Of a stretch of DNA of 64,000 bases, positions 31,878 through 40,429 are shown one piece after another. The stretch is from Candidatus Gemmiger excrementavium (GTDB taxonomy: Bacteria; Bacillota; Clostridia; Oscillospirales; Ruminococcaceae): NCBI GenBank assembly GCA_019116485.1, contig DXBO01000134.1, positions 1 to 64,000 of the forward strand. The letters run 5' to 3'. The notes under the pieces were generated by a model. It searched no databases. It saw only the letters and a list, made by a program, of their open reading frames with translations, and was not told the DNA's origin. The position numbers were made by a program, and so were the translations under genes. Numbering within the stretch: position 1 is the first letter of the stretch; each line of letters begins with the position of its first letter.

Positions 31878-32365
31878 ATCCAGTCTCCTGTTTCGGCATG
31901 CAGCCCCGGCACAAGGCCGCTGAGGGGGCTGTTTGCATTGTGAATGCGCTTGGCAAAGGCAAAGTTTTCCATGCATGCGCAGTGGAAAGGCAAAGAGGAT
32001 AAAGATAGTGTATCGCATACAGGCAGGAATTGCAATTGCCGTCTGCAAAGGCGGTGCGGCATACGCCGGTACAGAGGGGCTGCCTTGCGGGAAAACGCCG
32101 TGGCCCCGCCGCCCGATGCGGGTCGAAAAAGAGCGAAAAGTCCATGCGGGAATTGCAAAAGATACGGCAAAAAATGTATGGAAAGTATAAATAAACAATG
32201 GGATGGAATCGCTTGACTCGAAAATATTTCTATTCTATGCAGAAATAAAATACGCGATATAACGCGCAAATGATGGACTATTACAAACTTGTGAAACAAA
32301 TATGAACAAATGTTAAAAATTATCTGTTTACTAGGAAAAGTATCGCAGTTTTGTCCTGAAATGCA
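31878..32365. other. Intergenic stretch without a recognised gene
   Basis: About 490 bases. The left half is GC-rich with short open frames that lack ribosome sites and family resemblance, and contains the palindromic GGCAATTGCAATTCC-type sequence read on either strand near 32026-32041. The right half (32200-32365) is markedly AT-rich. It presumably holds the promoter of the RmlD-like gene and upstream control sequence of the BlaI-type gene. Confidence 0.5.
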
Positions 32366-32394
32366 TTGACATTTCGACCAAAAGCAGATACTAT
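32366..32394 (+). promoter_or_regulatory. Promoter of the BlaI-type regulator
   Basis: TTGACA (32366-32371) and TACTAT (32389-32394) with a 17-base spacer. A second TACTAT follows at 32399-32404, giving a direct repeat over the start point that might bind the regulator itself. Confidence 0.75.
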
Positions 32395-32429
32395 CTAAGT
32401 ACTATGATGGTAAGGGAGAGTAGAGTGCC

Positions 32430-32798
32430 GTGCATCTGACGAAAAGCGAACAGCAGATCATGGAAATTTTCTGGCAGGCCGACCACCCGATGGCACAGAC
32501 CGAGGTGGTTTCTACCTGCGTGGACCGCAAATGGAAAGAACGCTCGATTTTTTCCATGCTCAACAGCCTGATGGAAAAAGGCGTCCTGCAGGAGGTCGGT
32601 TTTGTGCGCAGCGGTAAGACCTACGCGCGCACCTTTGAGCCGGCCATGTCCCAGGCAGAGTACCTGGCCGCGGTGGTGGCGGAACAGCTGCCCGACTGCC
32701 AGCTGCCCGCGCTGCTCACGGCGCTGCTGCACCGGGTGGAACTGACCCCGGCGCTGCAGAAAGAGCTGCGCAGTGCCCTGCGGGAAACCGCACAGTGA
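32430..32798 (+). CDS. BlaI/MecI/CopY family transcriptional regulator
   Basis: 122 residues, family length. The winged helix covers residues 1-75: LTKSEQQIMEIFWQADHPMA, VVSTCVDRKWKERSIFSMLN (recognition helix), LMEKGVLQEVGFVRSGKTYA. The C-terminal helices for dimerisation follow. In staphylococci such repressors are cleaved by a BlaR1/MecR1 membrane protease encoded beside them. No such gene is present here and the next gene is on the opposite strand, so this is an orphan regulator. Its start is GTG at 32430, and AGGGAGAG lies upstream. Its targets cannot be read directly; half-sites TACTAT in its own promoter also occur in the M60 operon promoter. Confidence 0.88.
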   Translation: MHLTKSEQQIMEIFWQADHPMAQTEVVSTCVDRKWKERSIFSMLNSLMEKGVLQEVGFVRSGKTYARTFEPAMSQAEYLAAVVAEQLPDCQLPALLTALLHRVELTPALQKELRSALRETAQ

Positions 32799-32811
32799 TA
32801 CCGCACACGAA

Positions 32812-32853
32812 AATGACCGGCCCCGCCGTTGCAGGCGGGGCCGGTCATTTTTT
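32812..32853 (+). terminator. Terminator after the BlaI-type gene
   Basis: Stem GACCGGCCCCGCC/GGCGGGGCCGGTC followed by ATTTTTTG. Confidence 0.85.
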
Positions 32854-32874
32854 GCGCTTTGTACAGGAGAAGGC

Positions 32875-34041
32875 TCAGCCGATCATGCCGCTGTCGGCAA
32901 TGGCCTGCACAGCACTGCGGATTTGTTCCACCGGCATAGTCAGGGCAAAGCGGACATAGCCCTCGCCGCTGGGGCCGAAGCTGGACCCCGGGGTGCAGAT
33001 GACATTGGCTTTTTCAATGAGCTGCAGGCAGAAGTCCATGCTGCTGGCGTACCCTTCGGGGATGGGGGCCCACACGAACATACTGCCGTGGCTGTCGGGC
33101 ACGTTCCAGCCGATGCTGCGCAGACCGCCGCACAGGGCGTCCCGGCGGCGCTGATACTCGGCGCACTGGCGTTTTACGCCGTCCAGCGGGCCGGTCATGG
33201 CGGCGATGGCCGCTTTCTGGATGGGCAAAAACATGCCGAAGTCGATCTGGGTGCGCAGCTTTTTGCAGGCAGCCACCACATCGGGGCGGCCTACCAGAAA
33301 ACTCACGCGGGCACCGGTGACGTTGAAACTCTTGCTCAGGCTGAAAAACTCCACGGCACAGTCGGCGGCGCCGGGGGTGTTGAACACGCTGCCGCCGTGG
33401 GCACCGTCAAAGATGATATCGCTGTAGGCGTTGTCATGGACCAGCAGGATGTCGTAAGTACGGCAGAAATCCACGATCTCGGCGTAGAGTTCCGGCGTGC
33501 CGATGCTGCCCACCGGGTTGGCGGGCAGGCTGACCAGCATAAGTTTCGCGGCCCGGGCTATCTCTTCGGGGATGGATTTCACGTCGGGCAAAAAGTTGTT
33601 TTCTTTGGTCAGGCGGTAGTACCAGGGTTTGGCCCCGCCCAGCGAGGTGCCGGTCATGAACACCGGGTAGCAGGGGTCGGGCAGCAGCACCAGGTCACCG
33701 TCATTGCACAGCGCCAGGCCCAGGTGGCCGATGCCGTCCTGGCTGCCGGAAAAGCTCATCACCTGGTCGGGGGTGAGGCCCGCCACGCCGAACCGGCGCT
33801 GGTAGTAGTCGCAGACTGCCTGCAGCAGCTCCGGCAGGTCCCGCAGACTGTATTTCCAGTTCTCATCCTGCTGCGCCGCGTCCAGCAGCGCCTGTTTGAT
33901 GTGGGGCGCCGGCGGAAAATCCGGCGTGCCCACGCTTAAATTGTACAAATGGCGGCCTTCAGCCTCCAGGGCGACCTTCTTGTCGTTGAGTGCGGCAAAG
34001 ATCTCGGGGCCAAACAGCTCCAGCCGATGGGAAAATTCCAT
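32875..34041 (-). CDS. PLP-dependent class I/II aminotransferase
   Basis: 388 residues, fold type I. Visible blocks are LYNLSVGTPDFPPAPHIKQAL near the N-terminus, the SFSGSQDGIGHLGLALCNDGD cofactor loop, SLPANPVGSIGTPEL, VHDNAYSDIIF with the conserved Asp and Tyr, and the Schiff-base lysine Lys237 in FFSLSKSFNVTGARVSF. EGYVRFALTMP near the end has the substrate carboxylate Arg. The family includes aspartate/alanine and LL-diaminopimelate aminotransferases; this one resembles the DapL/AlaT-like group, but the substrate is not certain. The gene stands alone. AAAGGAAATGAGG precedes the ATG. Confidence 0.88.
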   Translation of the reverse strand: MEFSHRLELFGPEIFAALNDKKVALEAEGRHLYNLSVGTPDFPPAPHIKQALLDAAQQDENWKYSLRDLPELLQAVCDYYQRRFGVAGLTPDQVMSFSGSQDGIGHLGLALCNDGDLVLLPDPCYPVFMTGTSLGGAKPWYYRLTKENNFLPDVKSIPEEIARAAKLMLVSLPANPVGSIGTPELYAEIVDFCRTYDILLVHDNAYSDIIFDGAHGGSVFNTPGAADCAVEFFSLSKSFNVTGARVSFLVGRPDVVAACKKLRTQIDFGMFLPIQKAAIAAMTGPLDGVKRQCAEYQRRRDALCGGLRSIGWNVPDSHGSMFVWAPIPEGYASSMDFCLQLIEKANVICTPGSSFGPSGEGYVRFALTMPVEQIRSAVQAIADSGMIG

Positions 34042-34162
34042 GCCAAAACCTCATTTCCTTTGATGGAGTACCGCTTTATTATACGCTTGCCGTGCCCGCC
34101 TTGCAAGCCCTGTCCCATCGTGCTATGATAAGGGGAAAAGAAGGAAAGGACGGCAAACAACC

Positions 34163-34660
34163 ATGGACAAGCGCAACCGGGCCGCACTGGCCTACCTGCT
34201 GGCAGGGATTTCGGCGGCGGGGCGGGCCCTGCTGGCCATGCCGGAATCGACCCAGCTGCAGGAACTTTCCCTTACGGCGCTGGCGGTGGTGGGGTATCTG
34301 CTGCTGTGCCGCCGCACGGTGTGGCCCCTGGTGTGCGGCGGGGGGCAGCTGGTACTGGAGCTGGTGCTGTGCGGCAGCCAGAACGGCGGTGTGTGGGTAT
34401 GGCTGAACCCCGCCCTGCGGGCGGTGGACCTGTGGCTGTTGCTGGGGGCTTCGGTGCTGATGCTGGGGGTGGCCGGGCAGCCCCGGCGGGCCATGCCTGT
34501 GGCGGCGTCGGTGCCGCTGGCGGTGTATACGGTGACCCACTTTCTGCCGGGGGCGGCGCTGGCGGCGTCGGTCTCTTTTGTGGTGTTCAGTGTGGCACTT
34601 TTGTGGTATGCCGTGCTGATGCTGCGGGCGTATAATGCAGCCCGGATCACAAAGCAATAA
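34163..34660 (+). CDS. Hypothetical integral membrane protein
   Basis: 165 residues with about five hydrophobic segments and little soluble sequence: AALAYLLAGISAAGRALLAM, ELSLTALAVVGYLLL, VCGGGQLVLELVLCG, LWLLLGASVLMLGVAG and LAASVSFVVFSVALLWYAVL. A short basic N-terminus (MDKRNR) sets the inside. No family is recognised. It begins about 120 bases after the divergent aminotransferase gene and ends 100 bases before the glycan operon, so it may share a promoter with neither. The ATG at 34163 lies 12 bases after AAGGAAAGGA. Confidence 0.6.
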   Translation: MDKRNRAALAYLLAGISAAGRALLAMPESTQLQELSLTALAVVGYLLLCRRTVWPLVCGGGQLVLELVLCGSQNGGVWVWLNPALRAVDLWLLLGASVLMLGVAGQPRRAMPVAASVPLAVYTVTHFLPGAALAASVSFVVFSVALLWYAVLMLRAYNAARITKQ

Positions 34661-34759
34661 GGGTACAATTTCCGGGAACGGGCGGTTGTGCAGCCGCCCG
34701 TTTTGTGTTATACTGTCAATAACTGTTACATTGTGATTGCAGGAAAGAAGGATGTGCGC

Positions 34760-35890
34760 ATGATTCCTTTCAACGTGCCCCCCTGCGTGGGCGATGAGAT
34801 GAAATATATCCAGGAGGCGGTGGCCTCCCATAAAATCTGCGGCGACGGTGCTTTTACCAAAAAGTGCAACGCCTGGCTGGAAGACCGCTTCGGCGCCCAG
34901 AAAGTGCTGCTGACCACCAGCGGCACCACCGCCCTGGACATGGCCATGCTGCTGTGTGACCTGCAGCCCGGGGACGAGGTGATCCTGCCCAGCTTTACCT
35001 TCTCCAGCACGGCCACGTCGGCGGTGCTGGCAGGGGCCAAACTGGTGTTTGTGGACATCCGCCCCGACACCATGAACATTGATGAGACCAAGATCGAGGC
35101 CGCCATCACCGACAGGACCAAAGTCATCATGGTCGTGCACTACGCGGGCGTGGCCTGTGAAATGGACACCATCCTGGACATTGCCCGCCGCCACAACCTG
35201 ATGGTGGTGGAGGACGCCGCCCAGGGCGTTATGAGCAGCTACAAGGGCAAGGCGCTGGGCACGTTGGGCGATTTCGGCTGTTATTCCTTCCATGAGACTA
35301 AAAACTACTCCATGGGCGAGGGCGGCGCGCTGGTCATCAACAACCCTGCCTACAACGAGCGGGCCGAGATCCTGCGGGAAAAAGGCACCAACCGGGCCAA
35401 GTTCTTCCGCGGCCAGGTGGACAAGTACACCTGGGTGGATTTCGGCGACAGCTACCTGCCCAGCGAACTTAACGCCGCTTATCTGTGGGCCCAGCTGCTT
35501 CACGCAGACGACATCAACCATGACCGTATGGCCAGCTGGGATGCCTACCGGGCCGCATTCCAGCCCCTGGCCGATGCCGGCAAAGTGGAACTGCCCACGA
35601 TCCCGGCAGACTGTGTGCACAATGCCCACATGTTCTACCTCAAGTGCAAGGACCTGGAGGAGCGCACCGCGCTGATCCAGTATCTCAAGGAGCAGGGGGT
35701 TATGGCGGTGTTCCACTACATCCCGCTGCACTCCGCCCCGGCGGGCCTGAAATTCGGCCGCTTTGACGGCGAGGACCGCTATACCACCCGGGAGAGCGAG
35801 CGCCTGGTCCGTCTGCCGCTGTACTACGGCCTGACCCCGGCAGACCGCAATAAGGTGATCGAGCATGTCCTTGGGTTCTATAACCGGTAA
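34760..35890 (+). CDS. wecE: dTDP-4-amino-4,6-dideoxygalactose transaminase (WecE/RffA type)
   Basis: 376 residues, DegT/DnrJ/EryC1/StrS family. The WecE-specific start IPFNVPPCVGDEMKYIQEAV, LTTSGTTALDMAMLL, GDEVILPSFTFSSTATSAVL, VVHYAGVACEMDTI, VVEDAAQGVMSSYKG and the Schiff-base Lys181 in SFHETKNYSMGEGGAL are all present. The enzyme aminates dTDP-4-keto-6-deoxyglucose to dTDP-Fuc4N with glutamate. It heads an operon of seven genes running to 41129, with AGGAAAGAAGG just before the ATG. The downstream acetyltransferase, lipid-sugar synthase and flippase suggest that the amino sugar goes to a cell-envelope glycan. In enterobacteria the same enzyme serves common antigen, which is not expected here. 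Confidence 0.9.
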   Translation: MIPFNVPPCVGDEMKYIQEAVASHKICGDGAFTKKCNAWLEDRFGAQKVLLTTSGTTALDMAMLLCDLQPGDEVILPSFTFSSTATSAVLAGAKLVFVDIRPDTMNIDETKIEAAITDRTKVIMVVHYAGVACEMDTILDIARRHNLMVVEDAAQGVMSSYKGKALGTLGDFGCYSFHETKNYSMGEGGALVINNPAYNERAEILREKGTNRAKFFRGQVDKYTWVDFGDSYLPSELNAAYLWAQLLHADDINHDRMASWDAYRAAFQPLADAGKVELPTIPADCVHNAHMFYLKCKDLEERTALIQYLKEQGVMAVFHYIPLHSAPAGLKFGRFDGEDRYTTRESERLVRLPLYYGLTPADRNKVIEHVLGFYNR

Positions 35891-37382
35891 TCCCCGCCGG
35901 CGGGCCGCTTTGACCGCACTGGCGGTGCTGGTTGGGGCGCTGATTTTTCTGCTGGGGTACGAATGGATCGTCTACCAGGTGCCCCCGTGGCAGATCTATC
36001 TGCCCGCCAGTTCCTGGAGCGACGAGGTGCTGTACAGCAAGCAGCTGGCGGCGGTGGTGCAGTATGGTGCGCCCCAGGGGTATTTCGGTTTCAATGAGTC
36101 CCATGCCGAGATCGGCACCTTTGCAGCCTGGGGCCCCATGGTGTTTCTGTTGTATGCCATTCCCGGCTTTGTGCTGCGGGGGGACAATGCCTTTTTGTGG
36201 TGCAACCTGTTTTTTGTGCTGGCAGGGTGGCTGGTCTTTGTGCGGGCCGCCCGGCTCAGTGTGCCGCGGCAGCTGCTGTTTGCCGCGGCGCTGGCCTGCC
36301 TGAACGCGCCGGTGCGGTATATCTTTTCTGCCATGCAGGAACCGCTGCACTACGGGCTGGTGCTGGCGGTCCTCGGCACCGGGCTCTTGGTGCGCCGCAC
36401 GGGGCGCAAAGGGGCCTGGGCGGCGCTGTGCGCCCTGTGTGCTGCCGCCACGCTGGTGCGGCCCTATAACATCGCCCTGTGGCTCTATCCGCTGGCATTG
36501 GCCTGGCCCCGGCGCGGCGCACTGCTGCGCTGCCTGGCGGGGGCAGGGGCATCGCTGGCGGGCACCCTGGTGCTTATGAGCAAGTTCTATGCGCCCTATT
36601 TCTTTACCAATGTGGACCTGACGCCGGTCTCGATGCTGGCCCGGCTGCAGGTACTGTCTGCCTGCAAGTATACCGCCCGCAAGCTGCTCACCGCCCTGGA
36701 GCAGGTAGGGCAGGAGGCGGTGGCGGCGCTGCAGGGGGACGGCGGGGGCTACTACCTGGTGTTTCTGCTGCTGCTGACCGTCACGGCGGTTTCCTTCGCA
36801 TGGGCTTTGTACCGTAAGGCTCCCTGCTTCTGGAAAGGCTGTGCCCTGGGCACCTCGCTGGTGGTCTTTGCGGCGCTGATGCTGATGTACCGCACCACCG
36901 AGGCTTCCCGCCATACGCTGGTGCTGGACCTGCTGCTGCTGGCCACCCTGCTGCTGGAGAGCCCCCGCCCTGCCGCCGGTACGACGGCTGGCCTGGCGGT
37001 GCTGACCGCGGCGGGTATAGTGGCCCTGACCGCCAACGGCGGTTTCGGCGTGCCGGGTTACCGCCCGGCCATTGCCGGGGAGGTGGAGGCCCTGCAGGCG
37101 GCGCTGACCCGGAGCCAGGCCCAGGTGCAGGGGGACGATCCTTGGGACCGCACCATTGCCTATTCTTTCCTGGATGATGCCCATGCCGGTATGCTGTATG
37201 CCGCGCCCACCGGTATGGGGGTGCAGTTTGACGAGAACAGCTACCTGGCCGATACATCGCATTCCATCTATTCCCGCTATATCATGACGGGGCCGGGCAG
37301 TGCGGTGGAGCAGCGGCTGCTGGCCGAAGGCTGGGAGCTGCTGTACCAGGGGGAATATTGTACCGTATATGAGCGCCCCTGA
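35865..37382 (+). CDS. GT-C-like integral membrane protein, paralogue 1
   Basis: 505 residues, starting within the last codons of wecE (26-base overlap). About ten membrane helices lie between residues 14 and 395. The first outer loop has an acidic pair (SWSDEVLYSKQL), the place where GT-C glycosyltransferases bind metal and lipid-phosphate sugar. YFGFNESHAEIGTFAAWGPM follows. The C-terminal 120 residues form a soluble domain: DDPWDRTIAYSFLDD, GMGVQFDENSYLAD, IYSRYIMTGPG. The same architecture and motifs recur in the protein at 37958-39472, so these are paralogues. I do not recognise a named family. Transfer of a polyprenyl-phosphate sugar to an envelope glycan is inferred from context. Confidence 0.75.
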   Translation: MSLGSITGNPRRRAALTALAVLVGALIFLLGYEWIVYQVPPWQIYLPASSWSDEVLYSKQLAAVVQYGAPQGYFGFNESHAEIGTFAAWGPMVFLLYAIPGFVLRGDNAFLWCNLFFVLAGWLVFVRAARLSVPRQLLFAAALACLNAPVRYIFSAMQEPLHYGLVLAVLGTGLLVRRTGRKGAWAALCALCAAATLVRPYNIALWLYPLALAWPRRGALLRCLAGAGASLAGTLVLMSKFYAPYFFTNVDLTPVSMLARLQVLSACKYTARKLLTALEQVGQEAVAALQGDGGGYYLVFLLLLTVTAVSFAWALYRKAPCFWKGCALGTSLVVFAALMLMYRTTEASRHTLVLDLLLLATLLLESPRPAAGTTAGLAVLTAAGIVALTANGGFGVPGYRPAIAGEVEALQAALTRSQAQVQGDDPWDRTIAYSFLDDAHAGMLYAAPTGMGVQFDENSYLADTSHSIYSRYIMTGPGSAVEQRLLAEGWELLYQGEYCTVYERP

Positions 37383-37406
37383 GGGGAGAGAGAGGGAGAG
37401 ATGACT

Positions 37407-37934
37407 ATGCAGGAACTGCCCCGGATCACCGGTGACCGCGTGGCGCTGCGCCCCATCACCGACGCGGATACCGACCATATCGTCGCATGGCGCAACACAC
37501 CTTCGGTGATGCAGAATTTTATTTTCCGCCAGACCTTCACGCCGGAGATGCACCGGAACTGGCTGACCACCAAGGTGGCCACCGGCCAGGTGGTGCAGTA
37601 TATCATAGAGGATAAGGCCGATGGCCGCCCGGTGGGGTCGGTCTATTACCGGGACATTGACCCGGCCAACCACAGTGCCGAGTACGGTATCTTCATCGGG
37701 GAAGAGAACGCCCGGGGCAAGGGCTTCGGCACCGAGACGGCACGCCTGTTCACCGAGTTTGGTTTCACCGTACTGGGGCTGCACCGCATCAGCCTGCGCC
37801 TGCTGGCCGAGAATCTGCCCGCCCGCCGCAGCTACGAAAAGGCAGGTTTTGCGGAAGAAGGGCTCTTCCGGGATATGGTGCTGCTGGATGGCCGCTATCG
37901 CGACGTGGTTTTTATGGCCAAACTGGCGCCGTGA
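37407..37934 (+). CDS. GNAT acetyltransferase, probable amino-sugar N-acetyltransferase
   Basis: 175 residues from the second ATG, which sits 8 bases after GGGAG. An ATG at 37401 is only 2 bases from it. The fold is RimJ/RimL-like GNAT: VALRPITDADTDHIVAWRNT, GSVYYRDIDPANHSAEYGIFI, the acetyl-CoA loop EENARGKGFGTETARL, and LRLLAENLPARRSYEKAGFAEEG. The WRN segment is shared with PseH, WecD-like and other sugar acetyltransferases. It sits between two membrane-protein genes in the wecE operon, so acetylation of the 4-amino group made by WecE is the simplest reading. Protein-alanine acetylation cannot be excluded by sequence. Confidence 0.8.
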   Translation: MQELPRITGDRVALRPITDADTDHIVAWRNTPSVMQNFIFRQTFTPEMHRNWLTTKVATGQVVQYIIEDKADGRPVGSVYYRDIDPANHSAEYGIFIGEENARGKGFGTETARLFTEFGFTVLGLHRISLRLLAENLPARRSYEKAGFAEEGLFRDMVLLDGRYRDVVFMAKLAP

Positions 37935-37957
37935 TCCAGCCGAAAGGGGAGGAAACG

Positions 37958-39472
37958 TTGGAAAAAGTAAAGAAACTGCTGCAAAAGACCCCCAACGCGC
38001 TGCTCTGCGTCTTGGGGGCGGCCCTGTTTCTGCTGGTATTTTACAAGCTGGCCTATCGCACCCCGCTGGGGGAAATCTGGCTGGTTCCCAGCATGGATAA
38101 CGATGAGGTCATTTACAACCGGCAGGTGGTCAGCATTCTTACCCATGGCGGACCCCAGGGGTATTTCGGTTACGAGGAGACCCATGCCAATATCGGCCGC
38201 TATGGCACCTGGGGACCGCTGCTTATCTGGGTGTACGCATTGCCCGGCTTTTTGTTCGGCAGCAGCGTGAACACCGTGCTGTGGTGCAATGTGTTGTTTG
38301 CCATTGCAGGGCTGGCGGTTTTTGTCTTTGCTGCTCGTCTGCCCCTGTGGCAAGCGGCTGTGTTTGCCCTGGCCTACGTCTGTGTGTGGGCGCCCATTGA
38401 CTTTATTTTTTCCGGCTCATCAGAGTCGCTGCACTATGCCCTGGCGCTGATTATTGTGGGGTCGTCGGCGGCACTGGCCCGGCGCAACGCCCCGGGCTGG
38501 CTGGCGGTGGCGGCTGTGGCCTGTGCCCTGGAAACGATCTTTCGTCCCTATGCGCTGCTGTTCTGGGCTTTCCCGCTGGCGGCGGTATGGGCCCGGCGGC
38601 GGTATCGCTGGCTGTGCGCTGGCGGCGCGGCGGCCAGCTTTGCCTTTGCCTTGTTCTCGATGACGCAGTTGTCGGCGCCTTACTTCAGCGGCGGCGGCAT
38701 GGACTTTACGGGGTTCCGCTTGCTTGCCGGCGGGCAGTTGGCGGAAGCCGTACACTATGAACTGCAGCGTGCGGCGGAATTGCTGCGTGTCCTGTGGGTA
38801 GGGGACCTGGGGCCCACGCTGCAGGGAAATCCGCAGTATGTAGGGGTCAGCTGCGTGATCTTTCTCGTACTGGTCCTGGTTACGGTGGGCTGCCTTGTCT
38901 GGGACCTGACGCACAAAAGGCCCCGGCGGTGGAAGACCATTGCCCTTGGCTGTACCGTCGTGATCGCCATGGTGCTGCTGTTCATGTACAACATCGCTCC
39001 CCGCCACCTGACGTTGCTCTGCATGCTGCTGCTGGGGTCTCTGGCGGTGGAAAACGCCCCCCAGTCGGCGGTATGGCTGCCGGTGCTGGCGGTTCTGCTG
39101 CTGCCCATGAATGTGGAGCGCAGCAGTATGCCCTGCTATAATGCAGAGATCGCCGAGCAGATCACTGCGGTGGAAACTGCCCTGACCGAGAGTGTGACTG
39201 CCCGGGACAGCGACGATCCCTGGGATTCCACCCTGGCCTACGCCTATGCCGACGATGTGTTCCACGGCTACCTCTATGCGGTGCCCGCCGGGATGGGCAT
39301 TGAGTTTGACAACAACACCTATCTTGCCGACCCGGCCAACCCCATCTATTCCCGCTACGCCATGGTCAACCACGGCACCGACGCCGAAGCGCGGCTTTTG
39401 GCCGACGGCTGGCAGGAACTGGTCTCCACCAAGGACCTGGTGGTGTATGAACGGCCCGAGGCCGGGCAATAA
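37958..39472 (+). CDS. GT-C-like integral membrane protein, paralogue 2
   Basis: 504 residues from the TTG at 37958, chosen because AGGGGAGG lies 7 bases upstream. A GTG at 37931 overlapping the previous stop is the alternative. Architecture matches paralogue 1: a first outer loop with an acidic pair (SMDNDEVIYNRQVV), YFGYEETHANIGRYGTWGPL, about ten helices, and the C-terminal domain DDPWDSTLAYAYADDVFHGY, GMGIEFDNNTYLAD, IYSRYAMVNHG and a final GWQELV. Identity is high in loops and the tail but low in the helices, which suggests a conserved catalytic or docking role for the loops. The gene precedes the ArnC-like synthase by 15 bases. Confidence 0.75.
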   Translation: MEKVKKLLQKTPNALLCVLGAALFLLVFYKLAYRTPLGEIWLVPSMDNDEVIYNRQVVSILTHGGPQGYFGYEETHANIGRYGTWGPLLIWVYALPGFLFGSSVNTVLWCNVLFAIAGLAVFVFAARLPLWQAAVFALAYVCVWAPIDFIFSGSSESLHYALALIIVGSSAALARRNAPGWLAVAAVACALETIFRPYALLFWAFPLAAVWARRRYRWLCAGGAAASFAFALFSMTQLSAPYFSGGGMDFTGFRLLAGGQLAEAVHYELQRAAELLRVLWVGDLGPTLQGNPQYVGVSCVIFLVLVLVTVGCLVWDLTHKRPRRWKTIALGCTVVIAMVLLFMYNIAPRHLTLLCMLLLGSLAVENAPQSAVWLPVLAVLLLPMNVERSSMPCYNAEIAEQITAVETALTESVTARDSDDPWDSTLAYAYADDVFHGYLYAVPAGMGIEFDNNTYLADPANPIYSRYAMVNHGTDAEARLLADGWQELVSTKDLVVYERPEAGQ

Positions 39473-39487
39473 GAGGGGAGATACAAC

Positions 39488-40429
39488 ATGCAGAAAATTT
39501 CCTATGTGATCCCATGCTACCGCTCCGCACATACGCTGGAAGCCGTGGTGGCCGAGATCACCGCCACCATGGCCGGGCTGGCCCGGTATGACTATGAGGT
39601 CGTGCTGGTCAACGACTGCTCGCCGGATGATACCATCGGCACCATCCGCCGGCTGGTGGCTGCCGACCCCCATGTGCAGGGGGTGGACCTGGCCAAGAAC
39701 TTCGGCCAGCATGCGGCGCTGATGGCAGGGTTCCACCAGTGCAGCGGCGACATCATTGTCTGCCTGGACGACGACGGCCAGACCCCTGCCGATGAGGTGG
39801 GCAAACTGCTGGACAAGATCGAGGCGGGGTACGACGTGGTATATGCCCGGTACGACACCAAAAGGCAGGCGGGATGGCGCAACCTGGGCAGCTGGGTCAA
39901 CAGCAAAATGACCGAGATCATGCTGGGCAAAGCCCCCGACCTGGTGGTGAACAGCTATTTCGCGGCCCGGCGCTTCGTGGTGGAAGAGATGATCCGCTAT
40001 GAGCACTGCTACCCCTATGTGATCGGTCTGGTGCTGCGTACCACCAAAAACATCTGCAACGTGCCGGTGCACCACCGCCAGCGGGAGGAGGGCCGCTCCG
40101 GCTACACGCTGCGCAAGCTGCTGGGGTTGTGGATGAATGGCTTTACCTCTTTCTCGGTCAAGCCGCTGCGCATCGCCACCTATTTCGGCACGCTGTCCGC
40201 TCTGGCGGGTTTCCTCTACCTGATCTTTATCGTCATCAACCATTTTACCCGTCATACGGCTCCCCTTGGCTGGGCCTCCACCACGGCACTGCTGCTGTTG
40301 CTGGGCGGGGTGATCCTGATTGTGCTGGGGCTCATTGGCGAGTATGTGGGCCGCATCTATATGTGCGCCAACGCCGCGCCTCAATATGTGGCCCGGGAAT
40401 ATCTGCACCATGAGGAGGAAAAACGGTGA
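39488..40429 (+). CDS. GT2 polyprenyl-phosphate glycosyltransferase (ArnC/DPM1-like)
   Basis: 313 residues. The N-terminal GT-A domain shows ISYVIPCYRSAHTLEAVV, VVLVNDCSPDDTIG, the lipid-handling VQGVDLAKNFGQHAALMAGF, and the DxD-type metal site VCLDDDGQTPAD. Interface helices and two C-terminal membrane helices (FGTLSALAGFLYLIFIVI and TALLLLLGGVILIVLGLIG) end in the GEYVGRIY motif of ArnC-like enzymes. Such enzymes move a sugar from a nucleotide to undecaprenyl phosphate on the inner membrane face. Its stop overlaps the next start by four bases (ATGA-type GTGA), coupling it to the two small EmrE-like transporters. GGGGAG precedes the ATG. Confidence 0.9.
   Translation: MQKISYVIPCYRSAHTLEAVVAEITATMAGLARYDYEVVLVNDCSPDDTIGTIRRLVAADPHVQGVDLAKNFGQHAALMAGFHQCSGDIIVCLDDDGQTPADEVGKLLDKIEAGYDVVYARYDTKRQAGWRNLGSWVNSKMTEIMLGKAPDLVVNSYFAARRFVVEEMIRYEHCYPYVIGLVLRTTKNICNVPVHHRQREEGRSGYTLRKLLGLWMNGFTSFSVKPLRIATYFGTLSALAGFLYLIFIVINHFTRHTAPLGWASTTALLLLLGGVILIVLGLIGEYVGRIYMCANAAPQYVAREYLHHEEEKR

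Noticed and set aside
31874-32299. Possible small genes in the gap before the BlaI-type gene
   Set aside because: Several frames of 60-140 codons exist on both strands but lack ribosome sites, have unlikely composition and stop or change composition where the sequence becomes AT-rich.
32430-32798. Beta-lactam resistance locus
   Set aside because: The BlaI-type repressor has no protease partner or beta-lactamase beside it. The nearby MBL-fold protein at 50.3 kb is of the COG1237 group, not a lactamase.
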